A stretch of DNA of 64,000 nt, from the NCBI GenBank assembly GCA_000974665.1, contig BBSY01000003.1, positions 186,001 through 250,000 on the forward strand, written 5' to 3'. The notes beneath the pieces were generated by a model that did no database searches, was not told the DNA's origin, and saw nothing but the letters and a program-made list of their open reading frames with translations. Every line of letters begins with the position of its first letter. Positions within the stretch are counted from its first letter, which is position 1. Positions 53,600 through 62,976 of the stretch are shown piece by piece. The position numbers and the translations under genes are program-made. The stretch is from an alpha proteobacterium U9-1i (GTDB lineage: Bacteria > Pseudomonadota > Alphaproteobacteria > Caulobacterales > Aquidulcibacteraceae).

Positions 53600-55609
53600 T
53601 CATACTTGTTTGGGGTCTGAAGCGGTGGGATCGCGATACGCGAGGAGCCGCAGAGCGTTGGCGACCACCAACAGAGTCGAGCCCTCATGGAATATGATGG
53701 CCGCTCCAATTTGCAGGCCAAACAACGTCGACGGGATCAGCACCGCCACGACGCCAAGGCTCGCCCATAAGTTCTGCTTGATGATCGCGCTGGTTTTGCG
53801 GCTCAGCCCGACAGCGAAGGGAAGATGTGCGAGATCGTCCGACATCAACGCCACATCGGCGGTTTCAAGCGCCACGTCTGAACCGGCAGCGCCCATTGCA
53901 ATGCCTACGGTGGCGTTGGCCATGGCCGGCGCGTCATTGACGCCGTCTCCCACCATGGCGACTTTGCCCTCCGTGCGCACAAGCTCCGCGATGAACGAGA
54001 CCTTGTCCTCGGGCATCAGAGCGCCTTTGGCGTCCGTGAGCCCCACATTGGTCGCGATCGCATTCGCGACACTCTGATTGTCGCCAGTCAGCATGATCAT
54101 GCGGCGCACGCCGAGCTTACGCAGTCGCGCGATGACGCTCGCCGCTGCGGGGCGTTCGGTATCCATGAGACCAAGGACGCCAAGGTAGCGATCACCCGCG
54201 CGAACGATCATCACCGTGCGGCCGGCTTGCTCGACCTCTTTCGCCCGATCGAGAAGAGCCTGGGGCGCTGCTGCGCCGTTGCTTCCGTCAAAGAGACCTG
54301 GCTTGCCAATCCAGATTTCGACGCCGGCCACGACGCCCTTCACGCCTTTGCCGGTGATGCTCTCGACGTCCTGCGCGGCTGGAATGATAGCGTCGCTGAG
54401 TTTCGCCCGTCCATCGCGGGCCACGGCGGCGGCAAGAGGATGATCGCTGACTTCCTCGACGGCGATGGCGACTGACAGCAAGTCTTCTTCGCTGACGCCG
54501 TCGGCGGGGAGCACATCGGTAAGTTTGGGACGCCCTTCAGTGAGCGTGCCGGTCTTGTCGAATGCGATGGCCGTGAGCGTGCCCAGATGCTCAAGCGGCG
54601 CGCCGCCCTTAGTCAATACGCCGCCGCGTCCCGCGCGTGCGATACCGCTGAGGACGGCGCTTGGCACTGAGATGGCCAAGGCGCACGGGCTCGCCGCGAC
54701 CAGAACCGCCATGGCCCGATAGAACGAGGCCGAGAAGGGTTCATCGATAACAACCCAGGCGAACATCAAGAGTGTCACAAGGCCGAGCACGGCAGGGACG
54801 AAATACTGCTCGAACCGCTGCGTAAATTGCTGTGTTGGAGAGCGTTGCGATTCAGCTTCCGCCACCATGCGGACCACGCGCGCGAGTGTTGTCTCTCCCG
54901 CGCGGCGTGCGACATGGACTTCGAGCGCGCCCGATCCGTTGATTGTCCCGGCGAAGACACGGTGCTCGGCTGGTATCTTGGCGAAATCGATGGCGCTATC
55001 GATCTGACGGGCGAGGGGACGTTTGTCGACGGGTACGCTCTCGCCCGTGACCGGCGCCTGATCAACGCTGCTTTCACCTGTGATCACGATGCCGTCGGCC
55101 GGCAACCGCTCGTTTGGTTTGATGACGACGATGTCGCCGATCGACAGATCTTCGACGGCGATTTCTTCGACGCCGCCATTACGTTTCACTGTCGCGCGTT
55201 CCGGGGCCAATTCGGCGAGCGCCTCGATCGCGCGCCGCGCTCTGCCCATCGCATAGCCTTCGAGGGAATGACCGAGACTGAACAAGAACAGCAGCAGCGC
55301 TCCCTCGGACCAGTGCCCGAGGAGCGCGGCGCCCGCGGCAGCGACGAGCATGAGCGTGTCGATCTGGAAGCGGCGATGTAAAAGATTCTGAATCGCCTCT
55401 CGGACAGTGAAGAAGCCGCCGGAAAAATACGCGGCGACATAGAGGCTGAGTGACAAGCCGAGAATGCCGTTGCGTTCTGCGATCCAGCCCGCGGCCAGCG
55501 CGATCCCCGCCAAGACGGCAAAGGCGAGTTCGGTCCTCTCGCCAAGGAGGCCGCCACCGTGTTCGTGACCGGGAGTGCTCGCTTCCTTATTGGGGACGGA
55601 GGCTGTCAC
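53600..55609 (-). CDS. P1B-4-type heavy-metal P-type ATPase
   Basis: 669 residues. No N-terminal CxxC domain, only a short His tail (HEHGG). Motifs: TGES 188-191, SPC in TM6 (307-309, instead of CPC), DKTGT 351-355, GDGVND, and HEGST in the last helix region. SPC plus HEG(S/G)T defines the P1B-4 group (CoaT, CzcP, CtpD), which exports Co, Zn, Cd or Fe(II). Gene overlaps the AhpD-like gene upstream by the ATGA pattern. Confidence 0.9.
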   Translation of the reverse strand: MTASVPNKEASTPGHEHGGGLLGERTELAFAVLAGIALAAGWIAERNGILGLSLSLYVAAYFSGGFFTVREAIQNLLHRRFQIDTLMLVAAAGAALLGHWSEGALLLFLFSLGHSLEGYAMGRARRAIEALAELAPERATVKRNGGVEEIAVEDLSIGDIVVIKPNERLPADGIVITGESSVDQAPVTGESVPVDKRPLARQIDSAIDFAKIPAEHRVFAGTINGSGALEVHVARRAGETTLARVVRMVAEAESQRSPTQQFTQRFEQYFVPAVLGLVTLLMFAWVVIDEPFSASFYRAMAVLVAASPCALAISVPSAVLSGIARAGRGGVLTKGGAPLEHLGTLTAIAFDKTGTLTEGRPKLTDVLPADGVSEEDLLSVAIAVEEVSDHPLAAAVARDGRAKLSDAIIPAAQDVESITGKGVKGVVAGVEIWIGKPGLFDGSNGAAAPQALLDRAKEVEQAGRTVMIVRAGDRYLGVLGLMDTERPAAASVIARLRKLGVRRMIMLTGDNQSVANAIATNVGLTDAKGALMPEDKVSFIAELVRTEGKVAMVGDGVNDAPAMANATVGIAMGAAGSDVALETADVALMSDDLAHLPFAVGLSRKTSAIIKQNLWASLGVVAVLIPSTLFGLQIGAAIIFHEGSTLLVVANALRLLAYRDPTASDPKQV

Positions 55610-56145
55610 GCCGATGCCGCTATGGATGCTTCACCGCGAACAACGACGCTAATCGCATTCATTGTGGCGGCGATGCGCAAGGCTGCTTGCACACGCTCAA
55701 GAGTGACGCCACGCTTGTGCAGTTCCGCTTCATGGGAGTTTAGGCAGGACGCGCAATTGGCCATCGCCGAGACCGCGAACGCCCACAGTTCAAAATCGAT
55801 CTTGTCCACTGTCGGGCTACTGAGCGCATTCATCGCAAGGTTCACCGGCGCTGCGCGATAGTCATGATTGTGAAGAAGATTGATCGCGCCGTAATAGACG
55901 ACGTTCATGCTCATGATCGCCGCTGCGGCCTTCGCTGCGGACTTGGCCTCCGGCGTTAGTCGCGCCTCTGTCTCGGCGCGGATGGCGCGCGCGACTAGCG
56001 GAACGCCGCTGGCGAACGCGCAGGCCAGAAAGCCGCCCCACTTTTGCTGGTCTGATAGATGTGTCTCAGACGCGACCCGATCGAGGTTCTGCTTTAGATC
56101 CTCCGCATAGTCAGGCAGCGCATTGCGCAATGCTGCTATCGACAT
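55606..56145 (-). CDS. AhpD-like carboxymuconolactone decarboxylase family protein
   Basis: 179 residues, all-helical, with the AhpD redox motif CASCLNSHE (Cys131, Cys134, His138). AhpD proteins act as peroxidase partners through the Cys pair. Coupled to the P1B-4 ATPase downstream and 26 bp after the czcA-type pump gene on the same strand, so it is part of the metal-efflux operon and may counter oxidative stress caused by metals. That link is inferred. Confidence 0.85.
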   Translation of the reverse strand: MSIAALRNALPDYAEDLKQNLDRVASETHLSDQQKWGGFLACAFASGVPLVARAIRAETEARLTPEAKSAAKAAAAIMSMNVVYYGAINLLHNHDYRAAPVNLAMNALSSPTVDKIDFELWAFAVSAMANCASCLNSHEAELHKRGVTLERVQAALRIAATMNAISVVVRGEASIAASA

Positions 56146-56171
56146 CTTGCCTCCTCCTGCAGCGCCTTTTC

Positions 56172-59100
56172 TTATTCCGCCTGCATCGGCGCTGAGCCCG
56201 AATATGCAGTCGGCATTTCGCCTTCCTTGCTCCGATGACCTGTGCGCAACATGACGCGGCAGATTGCCGGAAGCACGAACAGGGTGAGCAGGGTGGCGGT
56301 GATCAGGCCGCCGATCACGACGGTCGCGAGCGGCTTTTGAACTTCGGCGCCTGTGCCATGCGCGATCGCCATGGGTACGAAGCCGATGGCAGGCACGATC
56401 CCGGTCATGAGTACCGCGCGAAACTTCTCGATCATCCCCTCGCGGATCGCATCATCGAGCGGCATGCCAAGATCAAGCCGGCTGTTGATGCTGGTCATGA
56501 CGACGAGCCCGTTCAAAACCGCCACGCCCGCAAGGCAGATGAATCCCACGGCGGCTGAAATCGAGAACGACATGCCGGTCAAGACGAGCGTGAACACGCC
56601 GCCGGCCAAGGCAAGCGGAACCGCGGTGAACACGGCGCCCGCCGCTCGGAAAGTGCCGAGCGCCATGTAAAGCACGCCGAAGATCAGGACGAAGCAGGCG
56701 GGGACGATGAGCGCCATGCGTTGCGAGGCCGACTGCAGATTTTCGAACTGGCCTCCCCAGACGATCCACGCGCCGGTTGGCAATTCCACCTCTGCACGCA
56801 CACGGCGCTGCGCTTCGGTGACGAAAGATCCAAGATCGCGTCCGCGCACATTGGCCTGCACGACGACACGACGGCTGCCGTTCTCGCGGCTGACCTGGTT
56901 CAATCCTTCAGAGTAGGTGAAGCGCGCCAATTCTCGTAGTGGAATGGAGGCGCGCGCACCGCTTGCATCTTCCGGCAGCATGACGGGCAATGCACCGACC
57001 GCGTCGAGATCGTCACGCACGGCGTCGGGCAGACGCACCACCACATCGAAACGCCGGTCGCCTTCAAAAACGAGGCCGGCTTCACGTCCGCCCATGGCAG
57101 TCGCCACGGTGTCCGTCACGTCTTGTAGCGAAAGTCCGTAGCGCGCGATGGCGTCGCGATCGAAGGCGACGTCGAGTGTCGGGAAGCCGCCCGTTTGTTC
57201 GACCTTGACGTCTGCTGCGCCGTCGATGGATTGCAGCACTGCCGCGATGCGGCCGGCGGCTTCGCTCATGACGGTGAGATCATTGCCATAGAGTTTGATG
57301 GCGACATCACCGCGCACGCCCGCAATCAATTCGTTGAAGCGCATCTGAATCGGCTGGGTGAATTCGTACGAATTTCCGATGAGTTGCTGGAGCCGCGCTT
57401 CGATGCGGGCGATCAGCTCCGCTTTGGTCTCGCCGCGATCGGGCCACTCGCTTCGCGGGTGCAGGATGACGAATGAATCCGAGATGTTGACCGGCATGGG
57501 ATCGGAGGCGACCTCAGCCGTGCCGGTCTTGGAGAAGACGAACGCGACCTCGGGAAATTCCGAGATCGCCTGTTCCACGCGCGTCTGCATGGCTGTTGAT
57601 TGTTGAAGCGAGGTGGACGGAATGCGGACGGCCTGAACGGCGATGTCTTGTTCGTCGAGCGTCGGAATGAATTCCTGGCCCAAGGTGAAGAAAAGCGCGC
57701 CGGCGAGGGCGAACACCGCGATGCCGCCGGCTATGACGGGAATTGGCTTGCGCAGGGAATAGGTGAGCCCCGGCTCATAGGCCTCCCGCGCCATCGCGAT
57801 GACCTTCACTTCTTTCTCGGCGACCTTGCCGCGAATGAGGAGAGCGACCATTGCCGGGACGAAGGTGAGAGACAGGATAAACGCCGCGCCCAGCGCCAGC
57901 ATCAGTGTGATCGCCATCGGCGAGAACATCTTGCCTTCAACGCCGGAGAAGGTGAGGAGCGGCGCGAAGACGAGGAAGATGATGATCTGACCGAAAATGG
58001 TCGGTTTTATCATCTCCCGCGACGCCTCCAGCGTCTCATGCAGACGCTCGGGCAGGGTAAGAATTCTTCCCTCGTGATGCTGCCGCTCCGAGAGGCGTCG
58101 GAGACAATTCTCGATGATAATTACTGAGCCATCGACTATCAGGCCGAAATCCAGTGCGCCGAGTGACATGAGATTGCCCGACACGCCAAAGAGATTCATG
58201 CCGATAGAGGTCATCAGCATCGAAAATGGAATGATCAACGTCGCAATGATCGCAGCGCGTGCATTGCCAAGGAGAAGAAAGAGCACGGCGGCCACGAGTA
58301 GCGCGCCTTCAGCCAGATTTCGCTGAACTGTTGCGATCGTGGCGTTCACCAGCCGCGAACGGTCATAGACAACTTCAGCAACGATGCCGGGCGGCAGGGT
58401 CTGCGAAACTTCGGCCAGTCGCTCGGCTGCGGCCGCCGCCACCGTGCGGCTGTTGCCGCCGGTCAGCATCAGCACCGTGCCAACCACCACCTCTCGACCT
58501 CCCGAGGTGGCCGCGCCCGTGCGCAGATCGCCGCCAACGCGCACATTGGCGACATCGCGCACCGTGATCGGCACACCGTCGCGCGTGGCGACGACCGCCT
58601 CGGAAATCTCTCCGAGCGTGCGGATGCGTGCGTCCGCGCGGACCAGGAACGACTCGCCGCCGCGCTGTACGAAATTGGCGCCGACCGAGAGATTGGCGTT
58701 TTCGAGCGCTTCGGCGAGTTCTGAGAATGAGATGCCGTAGGCGCCAAGTGCAGCGGCGTCCGGCTCGACGACATATTGCTTCTCATAGCCGCCAATGGAA
58801 TCGACGCCTGCCACGCCAGCGACCGCGCGCATTTGCGGCCGCACGATCCAATCCTGCACCGTGCGCAAATAGGCTGATTGCGCCACCGTATCGGTCAGGC
58901 GCTCGCCTTCGGGCGTCAGGAAGGAGCCGTCGGCTTGCCAGCCCGGCGCGCCCACCGCTGCGCGTCCGCCTTCCGCGCTGGGATCGGCGAAATGAATCGT
59001 CCACATCAACACTTCGCCGAGGCCGGTGGAGATCGGCCCCATTTGCGGCTCAACCCCGTCGGGGAGACTTTCGCGGGCCTGCGTCAGACGTTCGGCGACC

Positions 59101-59426
59101 TGCTGGCGCGCGAAATAGATGTCCACGTTGTCGCGGAACACCACAGTGACCTGACTGAAGCCATTGCGCGAAATCGAACGCGTGCCTTCAAGGCCAACGA
59201 TGCCCGACATCGCCGTTTCGACGGGATAGGTAACGAGCCGCTCGACGTCGAGCGGACCGAACGATGGCGCCACCGTGTTGATCTGTACTTGCCTGTTGGT
59301 GATGTCCGGCACCGCATCGATCGGCAGACGGACGATGTTGAACACGCCGATCGCCGCAATGATGAGCGTCAATGCAATCACGGCCCAGCGGGCTCTAACG
59401 GAGAGTTCGAGAAGGCGGCTGATCAT
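56172..59426 (-). CDS. czcA: CzcA/CnrA-type heavy-metal RND efflux pump
   Basis: 1084-residue RND pump with TM4 containing LDFGLIVDGSVIIIENCLRR, the DFG..DG signature of divalent-cation exporters (HME1/HME2: Zn, Co, Cd, Ni). It exports metal with the adaptor and OEP encoded just upstream. C-terminus intact. Exact metal choice (czc versus cnr/ncc) cannot be settled by eye; a cnrYXH-like regulator trio in the same element favours Ni/Co involvement. Confidence 0.9.
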   Translation of the reverse strand: MISRLLELSVRARWAVIALTLIIAAIGVFNIVRLPIDAVPDITNRQVQINTVAPSFGPLDVERLVTYPVETAMSGIVGLEGTRSISRNGFSQVTVVFRDNVDIYFARQQVAERLTQARESLPDGVEPQMGPISTGLGEVLMWTIHFADPSAEGGRAAVGAPGWQADGSFLTPEGERLTDTVAQSAYLRTVQDWIVRPQMRAVAGVAGVDSIGGYEKQYVVEPDAAALGAYGISFSELAEALENANLSVGANFVQRGGESFLVRADARIRTLGEISEAVVATRDGVPITVRDVANVRVGGDLRTGAATSGGREVVVGTVLMLTGGNSRTVAAAAAERLAEVSQTLPPGIVAEVVYDRSRLVNATIATVQRNLAEGALLVAAVLFLLLGNARAAIIATLIIPFSMLMTSIGMNLFGVSGNLMSLGALDFGLIVDGSVIIIENCLRRLSERQHHEGRILTLPERLHETLEASREMIKPTIFGQIIIFLVFAPLLTFSGVEGKMFSPMAITLMLALGAAFILSLTFVPAMVALLIRGKVAEKEVKVIAMAREAYEPGLTYSLRKPIPVIAGGIAVFALAGALFFTLGQEFIPTLDEQDIAVQAVRIPSTSLQQSTAMQTRVEQAISEFPEVAFVFSKTGTAEVASDPMPVNISDSFVILHPRSEWPDRGETKAELIARIEARLQQLIGNSYEFTQPIQMRFNELIAGVRGDVAIKLYGNDLTVMSEAAGRIAAVLQSIDGAADVKVEQTGGFPTLDVAFDRDAIARYGLSLQDVTDTVATAMGGREAGLVFEGDRRFDVVVRLPDAVRDDLDAVGALPVMLPEDASGARASIPLRELARFTYSEGLNQVSRENGSRRVVVQANVRGRDLGSFVTEAQRRVRAEVELPTGAWIVWGGQFENLQSASQRMALIVPACFVLIFGVLYMALGTFRAAGAVFTAVPLALAGGVFTLVLTGMSFSISAAVGFICLAGVAVLNGLVVMTSINSRLDLGMPLDDAIREGMIEKFRAVLMTGIVPAIGFVPMAIAHGTGAEVQKPLATVVIGGLITATLLTLFVLPAICRVMLRTGHRSKEGEMPTAYSGSAPMQAE

Positions 59427-59484
59427 GGGACAAGTCCGATTGTTGTCTGTCGGGCGTGGAGTCGGGTGTCTTTTGCGTGGAGGG

Positions 59485-60477
59485 TCAGTGATCGTGCGAG
59501 GCGGAGCCCTTGCCGATCTCAGCCTTCACCAGGAAGGCGTTCTCGGAGACGTAGGCTTCGCCGGCATTCAGGCCCGATGTGATTTCGACCATGTCCCGTC
59601 CAGCGCGGCCGAGCGTTACTGGACGAGCCTCGTATTGTTCCGGCGCGACGCGCACGAAGACCACTTGCCGGCCTTCCAGCGTCTGGACCGCGTCGGTTGT
59701 GACCGCGACGGGAACGTCCTGCTGCGTCAGCACGACCGCGCCGCGCACGGCCATGCCCGGCCGGAGCTGTGAGCCGGCGCTGGTTGTGAGAGGCGCCCGT
59801 GCGATCAGCGTTTGGCTGTGCGCGTCCGCAGTTGGGAGCACGGTTGCGATACGCGCTTCAATGCGCGCTGCGCCGTCGAGGCCCGTAATGATGACGTTCT
59901 GGCCCGAGGATATGCGGCCGATGTCGCGCGTGGCGACATTGAGTTCTGCTTGCAGTCGAGAGAGATCGCCGACGACGAAGAGCGGTTCATCACTCGTGAC
60001 GTCGCCGATATTGGTTTGGCGTTCGAGCACGACGCCAGCGATTGGCGTTACAATCGAATAGGTCTGCAAACTCTCGGCGCTTTCGACGCGTGCAAGTGTT
60101 TCGCCGCGGCGCACGGCGTCGCCGATATTGCGGTTCACAACGCGCACTGGTCCCGGATAGGGCGCATGCACCTCGGCGCGCGCTGACGGCTGGAGCATGA
60201 TGCGGCCCGTCAGGGTCAGCGTTTCCTGAATTGCGCCGGGGCCGGCGGCGACAACGACAATGCCCGACGCTTGGGCGGAGGCCGCGGGGATCGTGACACG
60301 GTCGCCGCCTTCTTCGTGACCGGCTTCGCCTTCCGTATGGCCTTCTTCTTCGTGGCCCGCCTCTTCTTGCCCGCCGGCTTTTTCGGCGCCGGCCTCGTCG
60401 CGTCCGCACGCGGAAAGAGAGAGCGCCAGCAACAGCGCGAACGGCGCGACGGCGAGTTTCGTTCTGAAAGTCGTCAT
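59485..60477 (-). CDS. czcB: CzcB-type periplasmic adaptor
   Basis: 330 residues; lipoprotein signal (LSLSACGRD, Cys24) followed by a His/Glu-rich segment (GHEEEGHTEGEAGHEEGG, about 41-58) likely to bind divalent metal, then lipoyl, hairpin and barrel domains (VGDLSRLQAELNV; VVFVRVAPEQYEARPV). Ends with a His-containing tail SHDH. Connects the pump to the OEP. Start overlaps the czcC stop. Confidence 0.88.
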   Translation of the reverse strand: MTTFRTKLAVAPFALLLALSLSACGRDEAGAEKAGGQEEAGHEEEGHTEGEAGHEEGGDRVTIPAASAQASGIVVVAAGPGAIQETLTLTGRIMLQPSARAEVHAPYPGPVRVVNRNIGDAVRRGETLARVESAESLQTYSIVTPIAGVVLERQTNIGDVTSDEPLFVVGDLSRLQAELNVATRDIGRISSGQNVIITGLDGAARIEARIATVLPTADAHSQTLIARAPLTTSAGSQLRPGMAVRGAVVLTQQDVPVAVTTDAVQTLEGRQVVFVRVAPEQYEARPVTLGRAGRDMVEITSGLNAGEAYVSENAFLVKAEIGKGSASHDH

Positions 60478-61802
60478 TGATGTATCTCCTGGCCGGGCAG
60501 CGTTTCGGCGAACCGGGCCGTCAAACGGTCAAGCGCTGCTTCGTTGGAATGGTAGGAACGGAGGGCGTCGACACGCGCTTGCCGCGCATCGGAAAGGGCG
60601 CGCTGGGCTTCGAGGACGTCCAGATAAGAAAAGGCGCCGCGATTGTAGCCGTCCTGCGCGAGCGAAAGCGCGCGCTCAGCCTGCGGGATGACGTCCTGTT
60701 CGGTGCTACGCACGGCGGCCGCGTCGCTCGCCAGCGCGCGCTCCAGGGCCGAAAATTCACGCGCGATCGTGCGGCGACCAGCTTCAAGGTCGAATGCGGC
60801 GCGCCGCTGCTCGGCCTGGGCGCGCGCAACCGATCCTTGATTGCGGTTGAACAGCCCAAGCGGAATGGAGAAGCCCGCAACCAGCGCGCCGTCTCCGTCG
60901 CGATCCTCGAAGCGTCGGTAGCCCAAACTGAGAGTGGGGTTCTGATAGCTAAGCGATCGTTCAAGCCGCGCGGCGGCGTCGAGGCGTTCACGCTCGGCTG
61001 CGAGCCGCGCAATATCCGGCGCCTGATCGGTGTTCAGCGCGTGATCATGGTCGGCCGTGACTGGTAAGGTGAAGTCGGCGCGGATCAGTGCAAAGCCGTC
61101 CTCACCGCCCCAATAGGAGGCGAGGCGTGCCCGTGCGGTGGTGGCTTCGGCCTCTGCCCGCGTCAGGGCGATGCGCGCCTCGGCCAGGCCCGCTTGTGCG
61201 CGGGCGCCTGCCATCAACGGATCGCGCGCGGCGGCGACCCGGCGCGCTACGGAAGCGTCGAGCGCTACGGCCGTGGCGACGCGTTCCCGTTCGATCGCGA
61301 CGAGTTCCTGCGCGGCGAGCGCGTCGAAATAGGCGACCTGCACATCGCGCAAAAGATCGAGCCCTCGCAACACGCGATCGAGTTCGGCGCCGTGCAATTC
61401 GCGATCGGCGAGGCGCACACGGGCGCTGCGTTGTCCGCCAAGTTCGACTTCCTGAGAGAGGCTGAAGGTCGTCTCAGCGCCATTGAAGCCGCGCAAATCG
61501 TCTCGCCCGTTGAAGTTCTCGACCTCAGCGCCGAGCTCCGGATTGGGCCGTACACGCGCCTGACGCACGCCGCCGAGTGCTGCATCGACGCCGGCGCCCG
61601 CCGCCCGAAGGCCGGGATCGGATTCAATGGCGCGCGTGAGCGCATCTCGCAGGGCGAGCGGCGCCGCTTCCTGCGCGTGGGCAGGCGAGGCGATCACGAT
61701 CACCGCCGATGCGACACCAAACGCTGCAAGCGTGGCGGGCGTGGACGCGAGGTGACGCAAAAGGTGCGCCGACCGTCGCCAGGAACGAAGAGATTCGTGC
61801 AT
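60474..61802 (-). CDS. czcC: CzcC-type outer-membrane efflux protein
   Basis: 442 residues; long N-terminal signal region (MHESLRSWRRSAHLLRH, then a hydrophobic stretch to HAQEA), followed by two OEP repeats with LGGQRSARVRLADRELHGA and SLAQDGYNRGAFSYLDVLEAQ. Outer-membrane factor of the divalent-cation exporter. Overlaps czcB; 51 bp after the small exported gene. Confidence 0.88.
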   Translation of the reverse strand: MHESLRSWRRSAHLLRHLASTPATLAAFGVASAVIVIASPAHAQEAAPLALRDALTRAIESDPGLRAAGAGVDAALGGVRQARVRPNPELGAEVENFNGRDDLRGFNGAETTFSLSQEVELGGQRSARVRLADRELHGAELDRVLRGLDLLRDVQVAYFDALAAQELVAIERERVATAVALDASVARRVAAARDPLMAGARAQAGLAEARIALTRAEAEATTARARLASYWGGEDGFALIRADFTLPVTADHDHALNTDQAPDIARLAAERERLDAAARLERSLSYQNPTLSLGYRRFEDRDGDGALVAGFSIPLGLFNRNQGSVARAQAEQRRAAFDLEAGRRTIAREFSALERALASDAAAVRSTEQDVIPQAERALSLAQDGYNRGAFSYLDVLEAQRALSDARQARVDALRSYHSNEAALDRLTARFAETLPGQEIHQ

Positions 61803-61853
61803 GGATTTTCCGCGATGCGTGAAGGTTCACGCGCCGCGAGAAATCACGGCGCG

Positions 61854-62216
61854 TCAGGCGAGGAGGGAGACTCGGGGCGGTCGATCTTGACCGCTCTGTT
61901 CGCCGTTCGGCGCGCGCATGTCGCTGAGCGGGACACTCAAGCGAATGGCGACCTGATCGATGGCTTTCGCCTGATGGAGAGGCGGCACTGCGACCGCATG
62001 CGCCGCGCAGCAATGCTGTTGCGACTGCGTGGGCGTCATTGGCGAGCCCGGCTGTTCGTCGGCAGAACCGGCGGCATAGCCGAGGTCTGCAATGTTATAA
62101 GATACGACGCTGCCGCCATGGCAGGGATCGGGCGAGAAAGACTGCTCGACCATGACGAAAGCGACGAGCGCAACGCAAAGCGTCGCGATCCAGCGCCTCC
62201 AATCGGTCCAAGCCAT
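61854..62216 (-). CDS. small exported protein preceding czcC
   Basis: 120 residues from ATG at 62216 (MAWTDWRRWIATLC); a GTG at 62243 is an alternative start. N-terminal hydrophobic segment (about 8-24) acting as signal or anchor, then a mature part with DPCHGG and QHCCAAHAVAV, i.e. Cys and His that could bind metal. First gene of the czcCBA operon. It mirrors the small Cys/His protein before cusC at 46856, though the two are not obviously homologous. Confidence 0.6.
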   Translation of the reverse strand: MAWTDWRRWIATLCVALVAFVMVEQSFSPDPCHGGSVVSYNIADLGYAAGSADEQPGSPMTPTQSQQHCCAAHAVAVPPLHQAKAIDQVAIRLSVPLSDMRAPNGEQSGQDRPPRVSLLA

Positions 62217-62326
62217 TGCTTTCAAGTGCTCATTCCCAAGCACGTCGCCACAGATTCGCGGCGCGCCTGCCTATATACAGACCATGACCCGCTGAGAAAT
62301 AGTAAAGACATGATGACGTCGACCCG

Positions 62327-62341
62327 CCTAGTCAGGCTAGG
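62327..62341. promoter_or_regulatory. CCTAG dyad in the czc/lspA intergenic region
   Basis: CCTAG (62327-62331) TCAGG CTAGG (62337-62341) followed by GTGACGGTGT, similar to half-sites bound by PbrR/CadR/ZntR-type MerR proteins. Orientation is unclear: it could serve the minus-strand czc operon or the plus-strand lspA operon. Confidence 0.4.
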
Positions 62342-62463
62342 GTGACGGTGTCGCACCGAAAGTGCGGTTGCTACGCGCATCGAATGTGACGGAAGCCTCA
62401 TCATATATTTTCATCGCAAGTCCGGTGTTTCATGTCCTTGAGATTTTCCCAGTGCTCAGGGGG

Positions 62464-62494
62464 TTGATCCTCTAGTCACTAGAGTCACGCCGCT
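62464..62494 (+). promoter_or_regulatory. MerR-type (PbrR/CadR-like) promoter of the lspA operon
   Basis: TTGATC (62464-62469) followed by a perfect dyad CTCTAG TCA CTAGAG (62470-62484), in the register of a MerR-type promoter with a 19-bp spacer; the -10 would be near 62489-62494 but is poor. CTCTAG half-sites resemble those of lead/cadmium/zinc MerR regulators. No such regulator gene lies in the window. Confidence 0.6.
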
Positions 62495-62514
62495 TCTCTG
62501 AAAGGGCGCGAACA

Positions 62515-62976
62515 ATGCCTCGGACAGCAGGGCTGGTTCTCATTTTCGGCGTGATCGGGCTCGATCTCGCAACCAAGGCCTGGGCGCGCGCAGAACTAAC
62601 GTTCGGCGAGCCGAATCAGGTGCTGCCCCTCTTGGATCTAACTCTCAGTTTTAACCGGGGCGTTGCATTCGGTTTGATGAGAGCCGCAGGCGGCCTTGTT
62701 GTATTGCTTGTCACTGCCGCGATCAGCCTCGTATTCGGGCTCTGGTTTTGGCGCGAGCCGCGCCCGTGCACGCAGCTTGGGCTGGCGCTCGTCTTAGGCG
62801 GGGCGCTCGGCAATTTTGTCGATCGCCTGACGCGCGGCGAAGTCACCGATTTTCTCGACGTGCATGCCTTGGGGCATCATTGGCCAGCGTTCAATTTGGC
62901 CGACACGGCGATCACATGCGGCGCCGTGGTGTTGGTCATCGACATGTTGCGCGTTCGCAAGGAGGCGCGTCCATGA
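62515..62976 (+). CDS. lspA: lipoprotein signal peptidase (metal-operon LspA)
   Basis: 153 residues, four hydrophobic segments, and the LspA aspartate motifs GNFVDRLTRGEVTDF (Asp112) and FNLADT (Asp130), the catalytic pair of signal peptidase II. A copy in a metal-resistance operon recalls PbrB/PbrC of the pbr lead system, where it sits with efflux genes. Here it heads an operon with a methyltransferase and a CDF transporter and follows a MerR-type operator. Confidence 0.88.
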   Translation: MPRTAGLVLIFGVIGLDLATKAWARAELTFGEPNQVLPLLDLTLSFNRGVAFGLMRAAGGLVVLLVTAAISLVFGLWFWREPRPCTQLGLALVLGGALGNFVDRLTRGEVTDFLDVHALGHHWPAFNLADTAITCGAVVLVIDMLRVRKEARP

